Origin: Pyropia yezoensis
Taxonomy: Eukaryota; Rhodophyta; Bangiophyceae; Bangiales; Bangiaceae
Direction of reading: 5' to 3'
Assembly (NCBI GenBank): GCA_009829735.1
Contig: CM020619.1
Coordinates: 6,650,083-6,714,082 of the forward strand
Length of the DNA: 64,000 nt
Positions 20,814 to 33,329 of the stretch are shown in pieces. Made by a program: the position numbers and the translations under genes. How positions within the stretch are numbered: the stretch's first letter is position 1; every line of letters starts with the position of its first letter. The notes beneath the pieces were generated by a model. The model searched no databases and was not told the origin of the DNA. It saw only the letters and a list, made by a program, of their open reading frames with translations.

Positions 20814-21887
20814 TCACGACGCCTTGTTCCGGTTCTGTTCCATGAGCGACTCGAGCAGCCTCAGGTTGCCCTCCTCTATCCGGCATGTTTCGTCGTGCAG
20901 CTGCATCAGGCGGGTGAGGAGGGCGGTCACCTCCCGTTCCAGCTGCGCCGCGCGTTCCCGCTTGCGCCGGTCCGTGCGGGACGACTGGGAGCCACCAGCA
21001 CCAGCACCACTGCCCCCGCCGCCACCGCTGGCCCCGCCCCGGCCCGTCCCCGGTCGCCCTCGCGCAATCACCTTGCCGGTGGGGGGCAGCGGCATACCGC
21101 CGCCGCTGCTGGTGCTGCCTCCGCCCGTCGACGAGCGCCCAGACGACGGGGGGCTGTTGACGGTGCCGTCGCTGCCAAATAGGCAGGCCGGCCCCGCCGC
21201 CGACGCCGCGACGGCCGCCGCGTCTGCAGAGGCGCCGACACTGCCGGTCTTGAGAGGTGCCGCGCGCGCATCGTGCGCCCTCTCTCCTCCCTCCGATGCA
21301 CCACCGTGGAGGGCGGCCATGGAGGCATGCAGGTCGCGCAGGCAACTCAGGGATTCGTCGTTGTCGTTGTCGTCGTCGTCGTCATCATCGGCAGCGTCGT
21401 CTGGGTCACCGAGCAGGTCCGCCGGTTCGGTCCACCCGTTGGGCCACGTGCGGCGGGTGCCGGCCACCGGCGGGAGCGTGCCTAGCGGGGAGAGGGCTAC
21501 CTCCACCCCGCGCCCGCTGGTCAACAACGCCAGGTCAATCGACTCGGGCAGCGACGCGCACAGGGCAGCCAGCTGTGAACCGTCGGGCCGCGACGCGTCG
21601 GGCGCAAAGGGCATAGACGTCGGCGGTGGCGGCGGCGGCGGCGGGGGCAGCGGCGGCCGCCGGGAGGGGGGCACAGGCCGCACTTCGCCACCGCGGGGGG
21701 GGGCGAGTTGTGCCGGCGCGGCGTAGGTCGTGTCGACCTTGATGGCGCCGCAAGGGGGCGGGGACACCCTTTTGAGCGCCTCGCCGTCGGCGGCCGCCGA
21801 CCCACCGTTGCTGGCCGTCACGGTGGGCAAGGCGGGTCGTGCCCGTGGTGGCCCTGCGGGCTGTTGCTGCCCAGAGAGTGCTGCCAT
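20814..21887 (-). CDS. Acidic leucine-zipper (bZIP-like) protein
   Basis: 357 residues from ATG 21887. An N-terminal half with polyproline, an acidic run of Asp/Asn (coded near 21350-21400) and Ser/Gly-rich linkers leads to a C-terminal coiled coil. There the sequence RTDRRKRERAAQ precedes five heptads with L, L, L, I, L at seven-residue spacing, ending LESLMEQNRNKAS. This looks like a basic region followed by a leucine zipper, so a dimeric DNA-binding role is possible. However the Asn-x7-Arg of true bZIP basic regions is absent, and a plain coiled-coil adaptor is as likely. The frame is open 36 codons further upstream without a better ATG. The plus strand over the same stretch is also open, but its product is low-complexity and I regard it as a shadow. 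Confidence 0.7.
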   Translation of the reverse strand: MAALSGQQQPAGPPRARPALPTVTASNGGSAAADGEALKRVSPPPCGAIKVDTTYAAPAQLAPPRGGEVRPVPPSRRPPLPPPPPPPPPTSMPFAPDASRPDGSQLAALCASLPESIDLALLTSGRGVEVALSPLGTLPPVAGTRRTWPNGWTEPADLLGDPDDAADDDDDDDNDNDESLSCLRDLHASMAALHGGASEGGERAHDARAAPLKTGSVGASADAAAVAASAAGPACLFGSDGTVNSPPSSGRSSTGGGSTSSGGGMPLPPTGKVIARGRPGTGRGGASGGGGGSGAGAGGSQSSRTDRRKRERAAQLEREVTALLTRLMQLHDETCRIEEGNLRLLESLMEQNRNKAS

Positions 21888-24800
21888 GGTCACTGATCTC
21901 ACCCCGCTACGCCAAGGAGAAGACAGGTAACAGGTGGAAGGGGAGGGGGGGGGGGGGAGATGTTGGGGATGAGACGCTGGGTGGCGGACTGTCAAGGCCT
22001 TGGTCGTCCCGTGGGGCGTCGTTCGGCGGGATGGGGATTCGTCACGGCCAAGTCAGGCTGAAGGCGGGCGGGGAACAAGGGCCAGTGCCAAGCCTTAAGC
22101 GAAAGCGGGGGGGTCGGGGTGGCGCCCGCAGCGGGGGGTGGCGATGGCGACCAGATGGCGTCCAGATGGCGGCCTCAAAACTGCAAAACCGAGGTGTGAG
22201 AGCTAAGCGGGGGAGGTGGTGCCAGCAGTGGCGGCCAAGGTGGCGTCCACAGCAGGGAGCAGCGCCAGAGCTGTCAGGGGGCGGGGGGGGGGCTGGCTGG
22301 ACGGCGTGGTCGTGGCGGTGGGTGGCGGACTTGTGTACTGTTCTCCCTGGCGCCGTCTCGGCCGCCTCTTTATCCGAGCGCGTCCGCAGACGGCTCGGGA
22401 AACGGGAAGGGGTGACTGGGGAGAGGGTCGTGGGTGGGCGGAGGGGGGAGGGGCGTCCGGGGGGGAGAGCACGCCCGCAGGGCCATCTCCGCACCAGAAC
22501 TCCGCCGGCATGGTCTCGGCCCCGCAGGGTGACGGGGGGGCAGACGAGCGGGCAGGCGGGCGGGCCAGCGGACGGGCGGCCGGGCGTCGCGTGTCCAAGA
22601 GTGCGTCTGCCGCCGCACCGCCCTGAGAGGCTGCGTGGCCTAAAGTGCCGGCCACCAGCCAGCCGGAGAGAGGGGGGGGGGGCGGGGAGCAGGACGCGCG
22701 GGCCGCCCTCCCTCTTGGCCGCGCCGAGCGGCGGGCCAGGCGTCCTCCCCCCCTCGCTGCGTCCCCTCCTGCTTCGAATCATAGGGCTATCCCGCTCGTC
22801 TGGCTGCATCCCTCCGTCCACACCATCCACGTCTGGATAGATATGGCACAGCGCGGCCGCCAACAGGCCACCGGGCAAACTCCTTTGCGGCCGAGGCCTT
22901 GCACCGCCACCCCCAAATAGCGAGCGGGGGGGGGGGGGGGTTGGGGCAGTCTGTATCAAGGGTGTGTCGGCCCCCCGCTCCTTTCCCATCCCCCACCCTG
23001 CGCGAGTTGGCAGGGATGCCAAACCCCGTGGCGATGGCGTTAGCCGCTGGCCGCGGTCTCGGTCGCAAGGCCGACAAAGCTCAAGGCTGGGCTGGCGGAG
23101 GGAGAGAGGAGGGGGGGGAGGGGGCTCCGCTCCAGCCGCCACTGGGACACGTCCGGTAGCGTCACGTGGTCCCGCGCTTTCCACCACGGACAGCTCAACC
23201 GCGCCCCCCCCCTCCTCCGTGTCTCCAATTGCTGGATGGCCGTATCTGTGACGGTTGGTTGGTTCTCTCGTGACGCGCTCCGGGTGCGGCTCGGGCGGCA
23301 GTGACGGCGGGGCTGGGAGGAACCACCGCGTTGTCAACCGGCACACCAGATCCACACGAGTACTCGTCACATAAGTTGCTTGCAGCCCACAAGCTGCGGG
23401 AGATGCACTGGAGCTGGGCGCCGGGCGGGATGGGGTGGGGGGGCGATGGCCGTAAACGGCTGTTTCGGGCACCCGCGACCGTCGGAGTCACCCCGCACGG
23501 AGTGGAGGACGTGAGTTGTCCTCGCGCTGTGGCAGTGGAATTTGTCGTCTCCGGGACAGTGATGGCTTGTGTCTGTAGACGACAGGAGGAAAGGTGCCGG
23601 CAACCAACGCCAAGGACATCAATCATCCCTTTGAATCTATCGGCCAGGGCTCGTTCCACCGGCCGTGCCCAGCAGCGTTACGACAGAGTGGAAACGCTGC
23701 CATCGATTTTGGCTCTTGCCAGCGTGTTTCCTTAGTGCCATCATGCGGTAGACAAGGAGGGGCCGGATCGTGAGCAGTGCTCCGCGAATGGACGCACTCC
23801 ACAGAGGCCCTCTATCCGTCTGACTCCAATCTACGACCACAAAAAATGTTTCTCAGGAACTAGCCGTCTGTTCTCGAAGCGGCGCTCACCGTTGGGCTCG
23901 TCAGAGGCTCCCGAGCTCAGGGGTATTTTTTTTTCTCGTAGGTCGCCCGTCTTCATAGCGACAAGGTGGTGGGTCCGATGAGGGGGGGTCCCCTAACTGC
24001 GACCACCGATTTTTCGTATGAACGCGCGCTGTGGAGCCACTGTTTCCGAAGGAGTTGAAATCGGGGACTTAAAAAATTTGACACCAGCCGCACCCGTGCA
24101 GCCCCCCAATTCTCTTCCCATTCGCCGGAAACACGCCATCGTGGAGGCCAGCATCCCTATCTGTCCCCCCCCCTCCCCATTCCGGTGCCTGTCCGCCTTT
24201 GCGACAAGCGCGGATAGCCTTCCCGCCCCCCTCATGGCCGACAGCCGGCGACCATAGATGGCTGTCCCCCGCGCCCCATTTTTCACGACGCCGCTGGCGT
24301 CACCCCCCCCCCACCTCGGCGGCGGACCATTGTCCTGGTCGTCCCCAGCCGCCCCCCCTCTTCTTGACAACACCCAGCCGCCGCTGGCGCTACTTCCTCC
24401 TACCTCCTCGAGGCGGCAGCGGCTGTGGTGACCGTGGTAGGCCGTCGCTACCTGCCTCCTCTCGATAACGCAGCTGCGGCTCGCGTCTGCCCCCCTCTTT
24501 CGTCGCGCCGCACCTGCGGCACCAGTTTTTTTCTTCTTGGGCGACTGTGGCTCGCTGTCCCCCGCCCTCTTCTTTGCCACGTCGTAGCCACGGGGAGGAG
24601 AAATGCATGCGGATACAGCTACTGAAAGGGGCCAGAAGGTGGGGAACAGGCACTCACACAACACTCACTGTCATACTTACACCGGGAGGCGAGGGATGGG
24701 GCGGGGCTGAGAGGTGAAAGCGAGGGGGGGGGGGGAGGAGAGGGAAAACAGTATGAACCCCTTCGAGGAGGTCGGCAGGGATGCTGGAGAGGAGTTCGCG

Positions 24801-26059
24801 GAGTGGGGGAGGGGGGAGCCTGTACTGGCAGAAGATGAGAGGGACGACGAAGACAAAGATACGAAAAAGGCGGCGGACGCATGCGCCAAAGCGCTCCCAG
24901 GTGCATCCGCGCCGCCCGGCGCTGGTCTGCGAGGTAGAACACTTCCCTTGGGGCTTGCTGACGGCCAAGGGGAACTCTCCCGGTAGGGGGGAGGGGCGTC
25001 TTGGTGCGTGAAGGCAGCGGGAGACATGGTAACGGTGGCGTGCGGGCGGGATGGTTGGTGTTTCTGGTGCCCGGCCTTGAAGAACACGCTCACAGGGGCC
25101 GCCAGGGCCAGATTTGACATGCATTTAGGTCCTTTCTCCCGAGGCTGGGTGCACGTTTGCTACCACTTCTCGGCGCCTAGAGCTCCGCTGAGCTTCCAAC
25201 TGGCACCAACGGAGAGCCCTTGACCAGGCGCATCCTACAGTGTGCACTACTTGTCCAGGGTATATTTTGCGCAGGCGTCCGGGCTGGGGGAAGATGGCTG
25301 GTTCCTGTTTTTTTATTCCCGAGAAAATGCCCTTCTATGTCAACACTGTGGAAATCGCACATTACAGCGTGGTCGCAGTTAGGGGACGGTGGTCGTAGAT
25401 TGGATTCAGACGGATATATATGCACAGAGAGTGCCCTCCACTTGGAAGGCTTCTCTCGTTGGCGTTGCTGGACCGTGCAGGGGAAAAAGTGAAGGCTTCT
25501 CTCGTTGGCGTTGCTGGACCGTGCAGGGGAAAAAGTGCCAGGGTTGTTATGGTACGTTGCAGAAAAAAGATACACGGAGCGTTCTTTTCTCATTCCTCCG
25601 AGAACCTTCGGGCCACAGGCCTGAGCCAATCAGGTGCCTTGACGGTATGCCCCGGTACTCCAACTCATTGAAGTTTGCGTGGGACGTGGCGAAGAAGGGC
25701 CGAAACGATCGGACAGTGCCCCACGACTGCGTCCCGCTTCCGACATCACAAAATGGACCCCGGGCCGGGATTTTGCTCAGCGTCGGACCAGTCACCCCGA
25801 GCACGCAGCTGCAAGAAAAGAATGTACACACATAGCGATGGGCAGTTCTCTCGTCCAGCGTCTTCCAGGAGATCGCGAAAGACGACGGACGTGCTAGAAA
25901 ACCAAAATCAAGGAGTCCAGGCGATCCAACCTCACCCGGCGCGGGTATGCAAGACCAGAGCAGACACACGCAAGACTTCGGCGAGAACGCAACACACGAT
26001 ACCTCAAGCACGTCTCACAGACGCCGGCGCCCCGCCGCACCGCTCCCCGCAAATACCGC
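21888..26059. other. Long spacer without a supported gene
   Basis: 4.2 kb between two minus-strand genes. 21888-23250 is G/C homopolymer-rich; a 476-codon minus-strand frame (22042-23472) is Pro/Arg-rich without domains. At 24400-25125 the minus strand has coding-like patches with good splice signals: a donor GTAAGT near 24680 and a pyrimidine tract ending CCCCTTTCAG near 24624. A small spliced gene is therefore possible but not established. 25250-26059 is AT-richer and probably the 3' flank of PA200. Confidence 0.4.
25445..25536 (+). repeat. 46-bp exact tandem duplication
   Basis: 25445-25490 is repeated without change at 25491-25536, ending in GGGGAAAAAGT both times. Confidence 0.95.
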
Positions 26060-29000
26060 TCAGGCATAGTAAGACGGAGAGATGAGCAGCTCAGACACTT
26101 GCTCCAACTCGTCTGCCGTGAAAGCCTCTCGCTGGGCAGCCCACTCGTCCCGGTGAGTCCGCCAAAAGTCCGCGAACAGCTTGCGGGCGGTCGTCGACAC
26201 AGGTGGCATGTCGTCAATGCATTGAGTGAGCGCCAGCAGCACGGGAGGCATCCACGACGGCACCGCATATGGGCTGGATAGCAGAAGCGCGCCCAGACCC
26301 AGCACTGCTCCATGCTGCACCACCAGCGCGGCCGCCAAATCAGCGGGCCCCGACGATGGTGCTACGGCCACCAAACCACTGCTGCCGCCAGCGTCGCCGA
26401 CAGCGCTGGAACTGCTGCCACCACCAACCGCAGGGTTCGCCGCTAAGCGCTCAGCACGTACCAGCTTGCGAAGGCGGAGCACCCGCTTGCGGGACCGCTT
26501 GGCGCGGTTGAGGAAAGAGGCGCGAAGCACCTCGACTGCCGAAGCCGGCGCGTCCCGCAGTAGCGGTACCAGCGTGTGAGCCGCTGCTTCCCGCACATCC
26601 AGCTGCTCATCAGACAACAGCGCTACCACTGCATCAAGCAGAGACCGCATGTCCACCTCTCGGCCCACGAACAGGCGCGTGAAGCCCACCACCTGAAGGT
26701 AAGGCAAAACCGAGCCCCGCACCCGCCACTTCGTCGATTTGGCCGTTGCTGCGCACACAGCAATAACGCGTGACAGGTCGTCGTCGTCTAAACGAGCCTG
26801 GGCGGCAAGAGAGAGCGCCTGTCGCGCATGATCCACACGGTCTTGATCGCCGTCGTCCACAGAGTCGAACAGCGCCGGCAGCAAGGAGCCCAGGATTGGA
26901 CCAAAGGCATGGGACTCCCCATTCCATTGGACCAGAGCCACCCAACGAGAGAGGGTCTCCCCTTCCCGCGAACGCTGCTTCTTGCGAGTCTCTTGCGTGG
27001 ACGACTTCCCCGAGTCTACGATCTCACTCTGGGACAAGCCCTTGGACGCGCTCGCAGCCGCCGTCGGTTCAGCATCCGCCATCTCCACATCAGCCACCTC
27101 GCCTGCATTACCTGAACCTGTCTCGGCCTCCGCCGCGTTGATGAGCTGCTGCTCCTCCATCAGCCTCTCCACCAGCCGGCTAACAGCAGCAATCAAAACG
27201 TCACGACACTCGGGGCGAGAGAAGGAGGACGCCATCCCCATACACCGAGCAACTTCTTCCCGGACCGTCTTGAGAGGGTGACCGAAAGAGTCCGCAGTTG
27301 TGAGGCCAAGTGCCACGGCCGAAACGTAGCGCGCAACCAAAGCACTTCGGCTGTCGGGCGGCGCATCGGCCACCAGAGCGTGGGCATACCGCAGCCGCCG
27401 CGCCTGGACATGTGCAACAGCGCTCTGATCAAGAAGAGACGCATCCCCGCCGTCGCTGAGGCCACCCGTGGAAGGCAGAATGCGATCTGCAAGGCGCAAG
27501 TTCACCATACGCCCAAGACGGCCACGAGCCGATGAAGCCAGCAAGCGAATAAATGTGCCGCCATTGTCCACGCCGTCAGGGCCAGAAAAGCGCTCAAGCA
27601 GCAGCCATGCCCACTCGGCAACACGCTCCACATCAGCAGCACTCGCCAAACGGCCGCGTCGCTCCACGGGCACGGAAGGCTCTTCAGGGTCGTCCGCCTC
27701 GGCAGGGCTAGGCGCGTCAATATAACGGAGCCCGCGGGACATGCCCGCCACGACCTCGGCAGCCACAAGCCGCACGTTCTCTGCCGTCACCCCCACAATA
27801 CCGTCTCCGTTCGAACCGTCGGCTGGTAGCAGCGCGTCCACGACAGACGCGAAGGCATCAAGCGCAGACACACCAAAAACGCGCATCAGCCCCTCGTACA
27901 AGCGGACGCGGGCCAGAGAAACGCCGTCCCGGGAGCGGAGCATCCAAGAAGACGGCCATGGCGGGCCACCGGTCATGGACCAGCACAGATCTCCGTCCAC
28001 GTATCGAGACAGCGACAGCAGTGAGAGACAGTGTCCCCTATCACGTCCGCCAGCGCCACCCTCATCGCTGTGATCGAGGGCAAGTGTATGGACAAGCTTG
28101 CGGGTAAAGTCGGGCTGAGACATCACCGCTTCCACCTCAGCGGCGTCTGCCTCGAGCGCGCCATTGTCGCCTCGACCAGCCAAGTCAGCAAGAGGAGACA
28201 CCAGCACGCTGGCACTACGAGCACCTGCCTGCTCTCCAGCCTGCACAATAGAGAATGCCGCAGCACGCTTCACATGCAAGGCCAGAATGAGAGCAACTGC
28301 GTGGCATGCAATCTGCCGCAGCATGACCACGTCCGATACCATACCGTACGCAAACAAGCGAGCGACGGCAGGGTCGGTGACACGCTCGCCGCGAAGCCCC
28401 ATGTACAGCGTCGACGCGACCAGACTCTGCAGCCGCCAGTGAGCATCGCTGGCCGACTTGTCCTCCACGACCGACCGCGAGACAGCAGCCGCCTCCATCA
28501 CTCCTACTGCATTGGAAGGCGGGGCTGCGTTAGGCCCAACTGACACAGTCGACGTGGTCAGCCGCGCTTCATGCACCATAAGCGATGATGACTCCCCGGA
28601 GGCATTGCCCGCCGAAACGGTAACCACCGACGAGGCAGCGACAGAAGCGATGGGCACCGATGACGTGGCGTCCTCCACGGTCTCCACATTGCGGAAAGAC
28701 CCAGCCGCGCCCGCTGGAAGAAGCTGGTCCGAAGACTTGGCCCGCACGTCCACAAAAGTACTGCCAGACTTGCTGAGGCCCAGCAAGAAGTGGGTATAGT
28801 CGGTGAACGTTTCCAAGGCTAACACGTCCGGGTCGGCCGACGGAGCACCCGTGAACATGTGCACGTCATCGCCGAACGAGGCATCCCCCACTGCAGGTGA
28901 CAAAAAGTCAGCGGGGTGAAGCGCGAAGTCCTCCAGCGTCAGTGGCCGCACGAGCATGGCCAGCTTTGCAAATAGACCCCCAACAACAGCTGCAGCGTCA

Positions 29001-32000
29001 GGACGCTCTGCTGCAAGCAGTGCTGCGAGTACGGCCTTGCCAGCTGGGGCAAAGAAGCTCCACTCTCGCATCACGAGGGGTGATACAGCCCGGCTGCGCA
29101 ACACGTCAGCCGCGCCCATCATCTGCTCATAGCTGACTTCTGTCTTCTTGTCTGCACCAGCCTTCTGAGCACTCGTTGCAGGAGCCGCTTCCATTGCCTG
29201 CGTTCCGCTGGCCGAAAAGGCCCCCGTCGCGGACGCTCCCTCATCATTAACGGCAGGTGCATCACCGCCCACAGACGTGCGCTTCGCACCAATGGAAGAG
29301 GGCTTGACCGCAACGTCGTCGTCGCCGGGCCTCACAAAGCTGCACACCGGGTCCGCCGCGACCTGCTTGATTACATGCTCAATGGGTATGGGCGCCAAGA
29401 CGCCAGTAATGGGCCCCTCGGAGGACGCTTGCAGCACCCGCAGCATCTTATCAATCACGTTCCGCCGCGCGGGGTGGGAGGCCACCCGTAGTGCACGCGT
29501 CAAGACGCCTCGCGCCTCGGAGCGCACCAGCGGAAAGTCATTGACTGCCAGGTCACATAGAGCGTGCAGAACGCCATCAAACACAGCGTCACAGGCGGCG
29601 CCGCCGCCCCCGCCTGCGCGGCCCGACAGGCTGACTCGATACTCATGCAGTGCGTCGATGCGCATCTTGGCAATGAAGCGGGGCATAAGACGACCCACGC
29701 CGCCCTTAGCCCCAAAAGGACGCAAAGCAGACATAACTGGGTGGTAGGCGCTCTTGTATCCTCGCGCCGCCAGCGTGGAGTGGCGCGCAGGGCCCGCCCC
29801 CCGGCGGAATGGTTCGTTTGCCAACTCCACTGGCTCCATGCACCGGTAGAGCAGTGCCCCATCATCTGGTCGAGATCGCACCACCGCCGCAATGACAAGC
29901 AAAACGAGGCCATACGCACGCACCCACAGCCGCCGCGCCACGTCGATGCCAGCAATAGCGGCCGCACCCGTTGAGATGCACTGCTCGCCACCAACACCGG
30001 CCACTATAGGGGCACGCAGGACTGCTCGTGCGTCCTCCACCGAAATCTCGTGCCCAGACGCCGCCAACACCGCATCATAATCGTCATTGGCACTGGCTCC
30101 CGAGAGCGCCGCAACAGCGATATCGACACGCTTCTGCGCGGAAACCACGTCGTCAGCCACACCACCGGCGAGAAGCCACCGGCCGCCGCGCTGGGCGGCG
30201 TGGATCATACGGAGTGCGCGGAAGAGAGACTCGCGGTTTACTACCACGGAAGAAAGAGCGGTGGCAGACGTCACGTGCGGCCTTGGTGCGTTGCCGGTGG
30301 TGCCGCCACCGCCAAGGTCCCGACGAGGCAGGCCGTAGATGAGCGCTTCCGCGTCCGTCAAAGTGTCGTCCACAATCTGCGTTGCCGCCTCCCAATCGGC
30401 AGGGCTCGGCTGCTGCCAGTCAAAGTTGTAAGCCGCATACACACGCAAGCTGTCACTACAACTATCGATGCCGTCGCCACCGTTCGAGACATCAGCCATT
30501 GACCGTCCATCAACGGGCACGTTCTTGGGAGAAAACGCCACCTCCGTGGCACATAACCCCTCGAGAAGGCCACGAATGAGGCGCCCACCCGCCTTGTACA
30601 GGCTGCGAGAGCACTCCATCCTGTGGGAAACCAGGGCTGCTAGTGCACGTAGCTGTGCTAGTTGCTCTGGCCGCAGAGGCCCCACTGTCCGAACAGTCTG
30701 CGCCAGCATCCGCACCCGCCAGACCGTCTCATCCTCAGAGAGTGGCGACAGCTTCCATGACTGCGGCTGAGCGCTGTCCGTCATGTGCGCGCCCCCTGCA
30801 CCCGACGGAGAGCCGTCCAGCTCCAATACGTCGCGCAGCAAAAGCGGAACAAAAATGTCCGCCGCAATCGTGTCACCCGCAGCTGGGAAAGTATCATCCC
30901 GGCGCCGGTGGCCCGTCAATGCACAGGCAGCCGCGGCGGCCGACGAGCGTATCAGCGCACCATAGTACTTGCGAGCGTGCGACTGAGCGGCCGCCGCCAC
31001 ATGGCGAGCCACCTTGCGGGCCGCATCAAGCGCAACAGCAGGCGGCAGCGCCGCAAACAAGTTCTGCATTGTCACAGCAAACACAAAATTGGACAGCGTC
31101 GGCGCGCTGCTGCTGGTGGCACGGCGACCTTTCTTCGTCGGCTCCTCCAGGGTCATGAGTAAGGAGAAGAGACGGTCCAACAGGCGGTGCACGTAGTCTT
31201 CCAGATAAGCCGCCAAAGAGACGCGCGCCCGAGCCAGCTCCTCTCCCACTGCCCCGTCGCCAGTCTCATCGCCCGTCAAAATGCTCTGAACGCGTGATGT
31301 GGCCACGGCGATGAAGCGCAGCGTGGCTTCTGTCTTGCCAGGATCGTTGGGGTCAATCCCTGGCAACGTTAGGTCCAGGGCATTGGTGAGGGCCGTCAAC
31401 CCCGGCGGGAAGAAGCGCACGTCGAGAAACACAGGGGAGAGAGTTGCAAGCAGCTTCAGCCCTGCTGCCGTGCGGTGTGGCATTGACACTGAGTCCAGGC
31501 TCTCAGCTGCCAAGTCCATGAACGGCGGCAGAACCTCACCCGGCGTCAAAACGGCAAAGTCCCGCGCACTCTGCGCAGCTTGAATGGCCAGGTACGTGGA
31601 CTTCGCCAGCATGCCCTGGTGGATCAGCGGCAGCAGAATATCGCGCAGCGCCGTCACGTCCGCTTCGGTCAGGCGGTGCTCTGCGGGGGCCACAGCTGCC
31701 TGCAAGCGTGTGCCCACTACACGACCCATTTCCCCCGCCTGCGTGGCCGCCCGCTCACCCAGCAGCCGGGAGACAAGGTGGCCGGTCAGGTGGCCAAGGA
31801 AGGAGGTGAGATATGTCGTCCATCGCCCTCCGTTGGACGGGTGGAAGTACAGACGCGCGGTCTCGAGCAGCCGGCTAAGATACTCCATGGCCGCAGGCCG
31901 CGCCGGGCTAAGCGCATGGATGGCAAAGCAGGCAGCAGAGACGGTGGCCTTGCCTGAGAACAAAAACGACAGGTGCGACGGGCACCGCCGCTCCACCGGT

Positions 32001-33329
32001 GACTGCGGAGCGGCATAGCCCAGGGGCAGCTGGAGGCAGGGTAGGATCCGGTCGTACACAAGCGGCAAATAGACCGTCCAGTCAATGGCCGCGGGCTGGT
32101 GCCTTGCCAGACGGGAAAAGAGGGACAGCCACACCGCATCCCACTCAGAGGACATGTCCAGCGTTGCCCACAGCGCCGCGCCAGGCTCCACCCACCCTGA
32201 CCACGCGTCACCCCGAGTAGGGAGAATGTGCGAGAGCAGAAGAAGGGGCAGAAATGTGCTCTCCGCGGTAGAGACGTCAATGCCGCCGGTCAGCTCTGCC
32301 CAAATCTCCTGCACGTCCGTGGATGCAGCCGTCGCATCGGCCGTTGTCCCGTCGCTCGACGCGGAAACACCAAAGCGCACGCAGCGAAGGAGGTTGATCA
32401 AATTGCGGCAGTGCGCGTCGCGAACGTCCTTCCCAATGTACGGCGTCCCATCGGCCGCATCCAGATGCACCGCCCGAAGCGCCACGACGATGCGGCGCCA
32501 TGGCAATACAAACGGCAGCACGCAGTCAGCCCGATAAATCAGCCGGACGGTGATACGGGAAAGCTTGGCGCGGAGGCCCAAGTCCAGGCCCGCCGTGAAG
32601 ATGCCCTGCAAAAAGATCCGCACCAGCAGCGGGTAGTCGGGAGGTGGGAGGAGGTACTTCAGGTCCAAGTACCGGGCGACGCCTTTTTCCAGAGCCGCCA
32701 GGTCCCGCTCAACGGCTCGATGGTAAAACTCACAGTTGGCGGCACCCGCCTCGGCCGGCGGGCCTGTCGTTGCCGACTGCAGCAGAGAGGAAGCCAGGGC
32801 GCGGATGCCCCCCAACAGGCGCACCTGCTCTGTCAGCACAACGGCACGGTATGAAGACGGGAGGTTGGCATTGTAGCTGCCATATCAATAGAAAGCACCA
32901 CCAACCGTCACCAAGCAAGGCGCATGACACAACCAGACACGGGCACGTAAAAAGAGGAGGTAAGCCTGTTGCGCGTTAGCGTCGACTACGATCATGGTCC
33001 AACCCAGCGGCGGGAACAAGTCGGATCCACTGTCGGAATCCTCTCCCCGTCCTGCACGCCTCAAGCAGCCAAGAAGATCGTAAAATGGACAGCCTATGCA
33101 GAAAACATCCAAGAGCGATGGAGATGTCACACATTGCCACACACAGCGCGCATCCAGGCAGTGATGAACGCGTCCCGTACCGATGCAAAGTGCGAGGCCA
33201 AATCGGGACCACCGGTGTGACCGAGGAGGTGCCGCTTCCACCGGCCGCAGCAGCGCCCTCCATGTCCACAGGCAGCCAGGAAGCATGAACAGCAGGCGGG
33301 GTGTCGCCCCGCAGGGGCTCCCGCGCCAT
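26060..33329 (-). CDS. PSME4: Proteasome activator PA200/Blm10 (PSME4 family), two exons
   Basis: Giant HEAT-repeat protein that caps the 20S proteasome in the nucleus. The main exon (32876-26060) encodes about 2271 residues of alpha-solenoid. It has family landmarks such as FYHPSNGGRWTTYL, LPGIDPNDPGKTEATLRFI and the C-terminal stretch PPVSTTARKLFADFWRTHRD. It ends SPSYYA, the YYx tail whose penultimate Tyr docks on the 20S alpha ring and opens its gate. The long frame has no ATG at its 5' end. Just before it a minus-strand AG (32878-32877) fits a splice acceptor, and the first codons give YNANLP, matching the YNxLLP start of PA200 proteins. A good exon 1 lies at 33329-33181 (ATG, 49 codons plus two bases, donor GTACGG). 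Joining them completes an Arg codon and keeps the frame, giving about 2320 residues. This is longer than plant or human PA200 (about 1800-1850) and nearer yeast Blm10. Exon 1 is inference; the rest is certain. Confidence 0.93.
32877..33180 (-). other. Predicted intron 1 of the PA200 gene (304 bp)
   Basis: Starts GTACGG (33180) and ends ATATGGCAG (32877) on the minus strand. In-frame stops lie inside it, and removing it joins a split Arg codon with no frame change. It is the only intron I can support among the host genes here. Confidence 0.6.

Noticed and set aside
20659..21726. 355-codon plus-strand frame over the leucine-zipper gene
   Set aside because: Its product is low-complexity, while the minus strand gives an acidic run and a regular leucine zipper; treated as a shadow.
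22042..23472. 476-codon minus-strand frame
   Set aside because: Composition alternates between Pro- and Arg-rich without any motif, in homopolymer-rich DNA; no family recognised.
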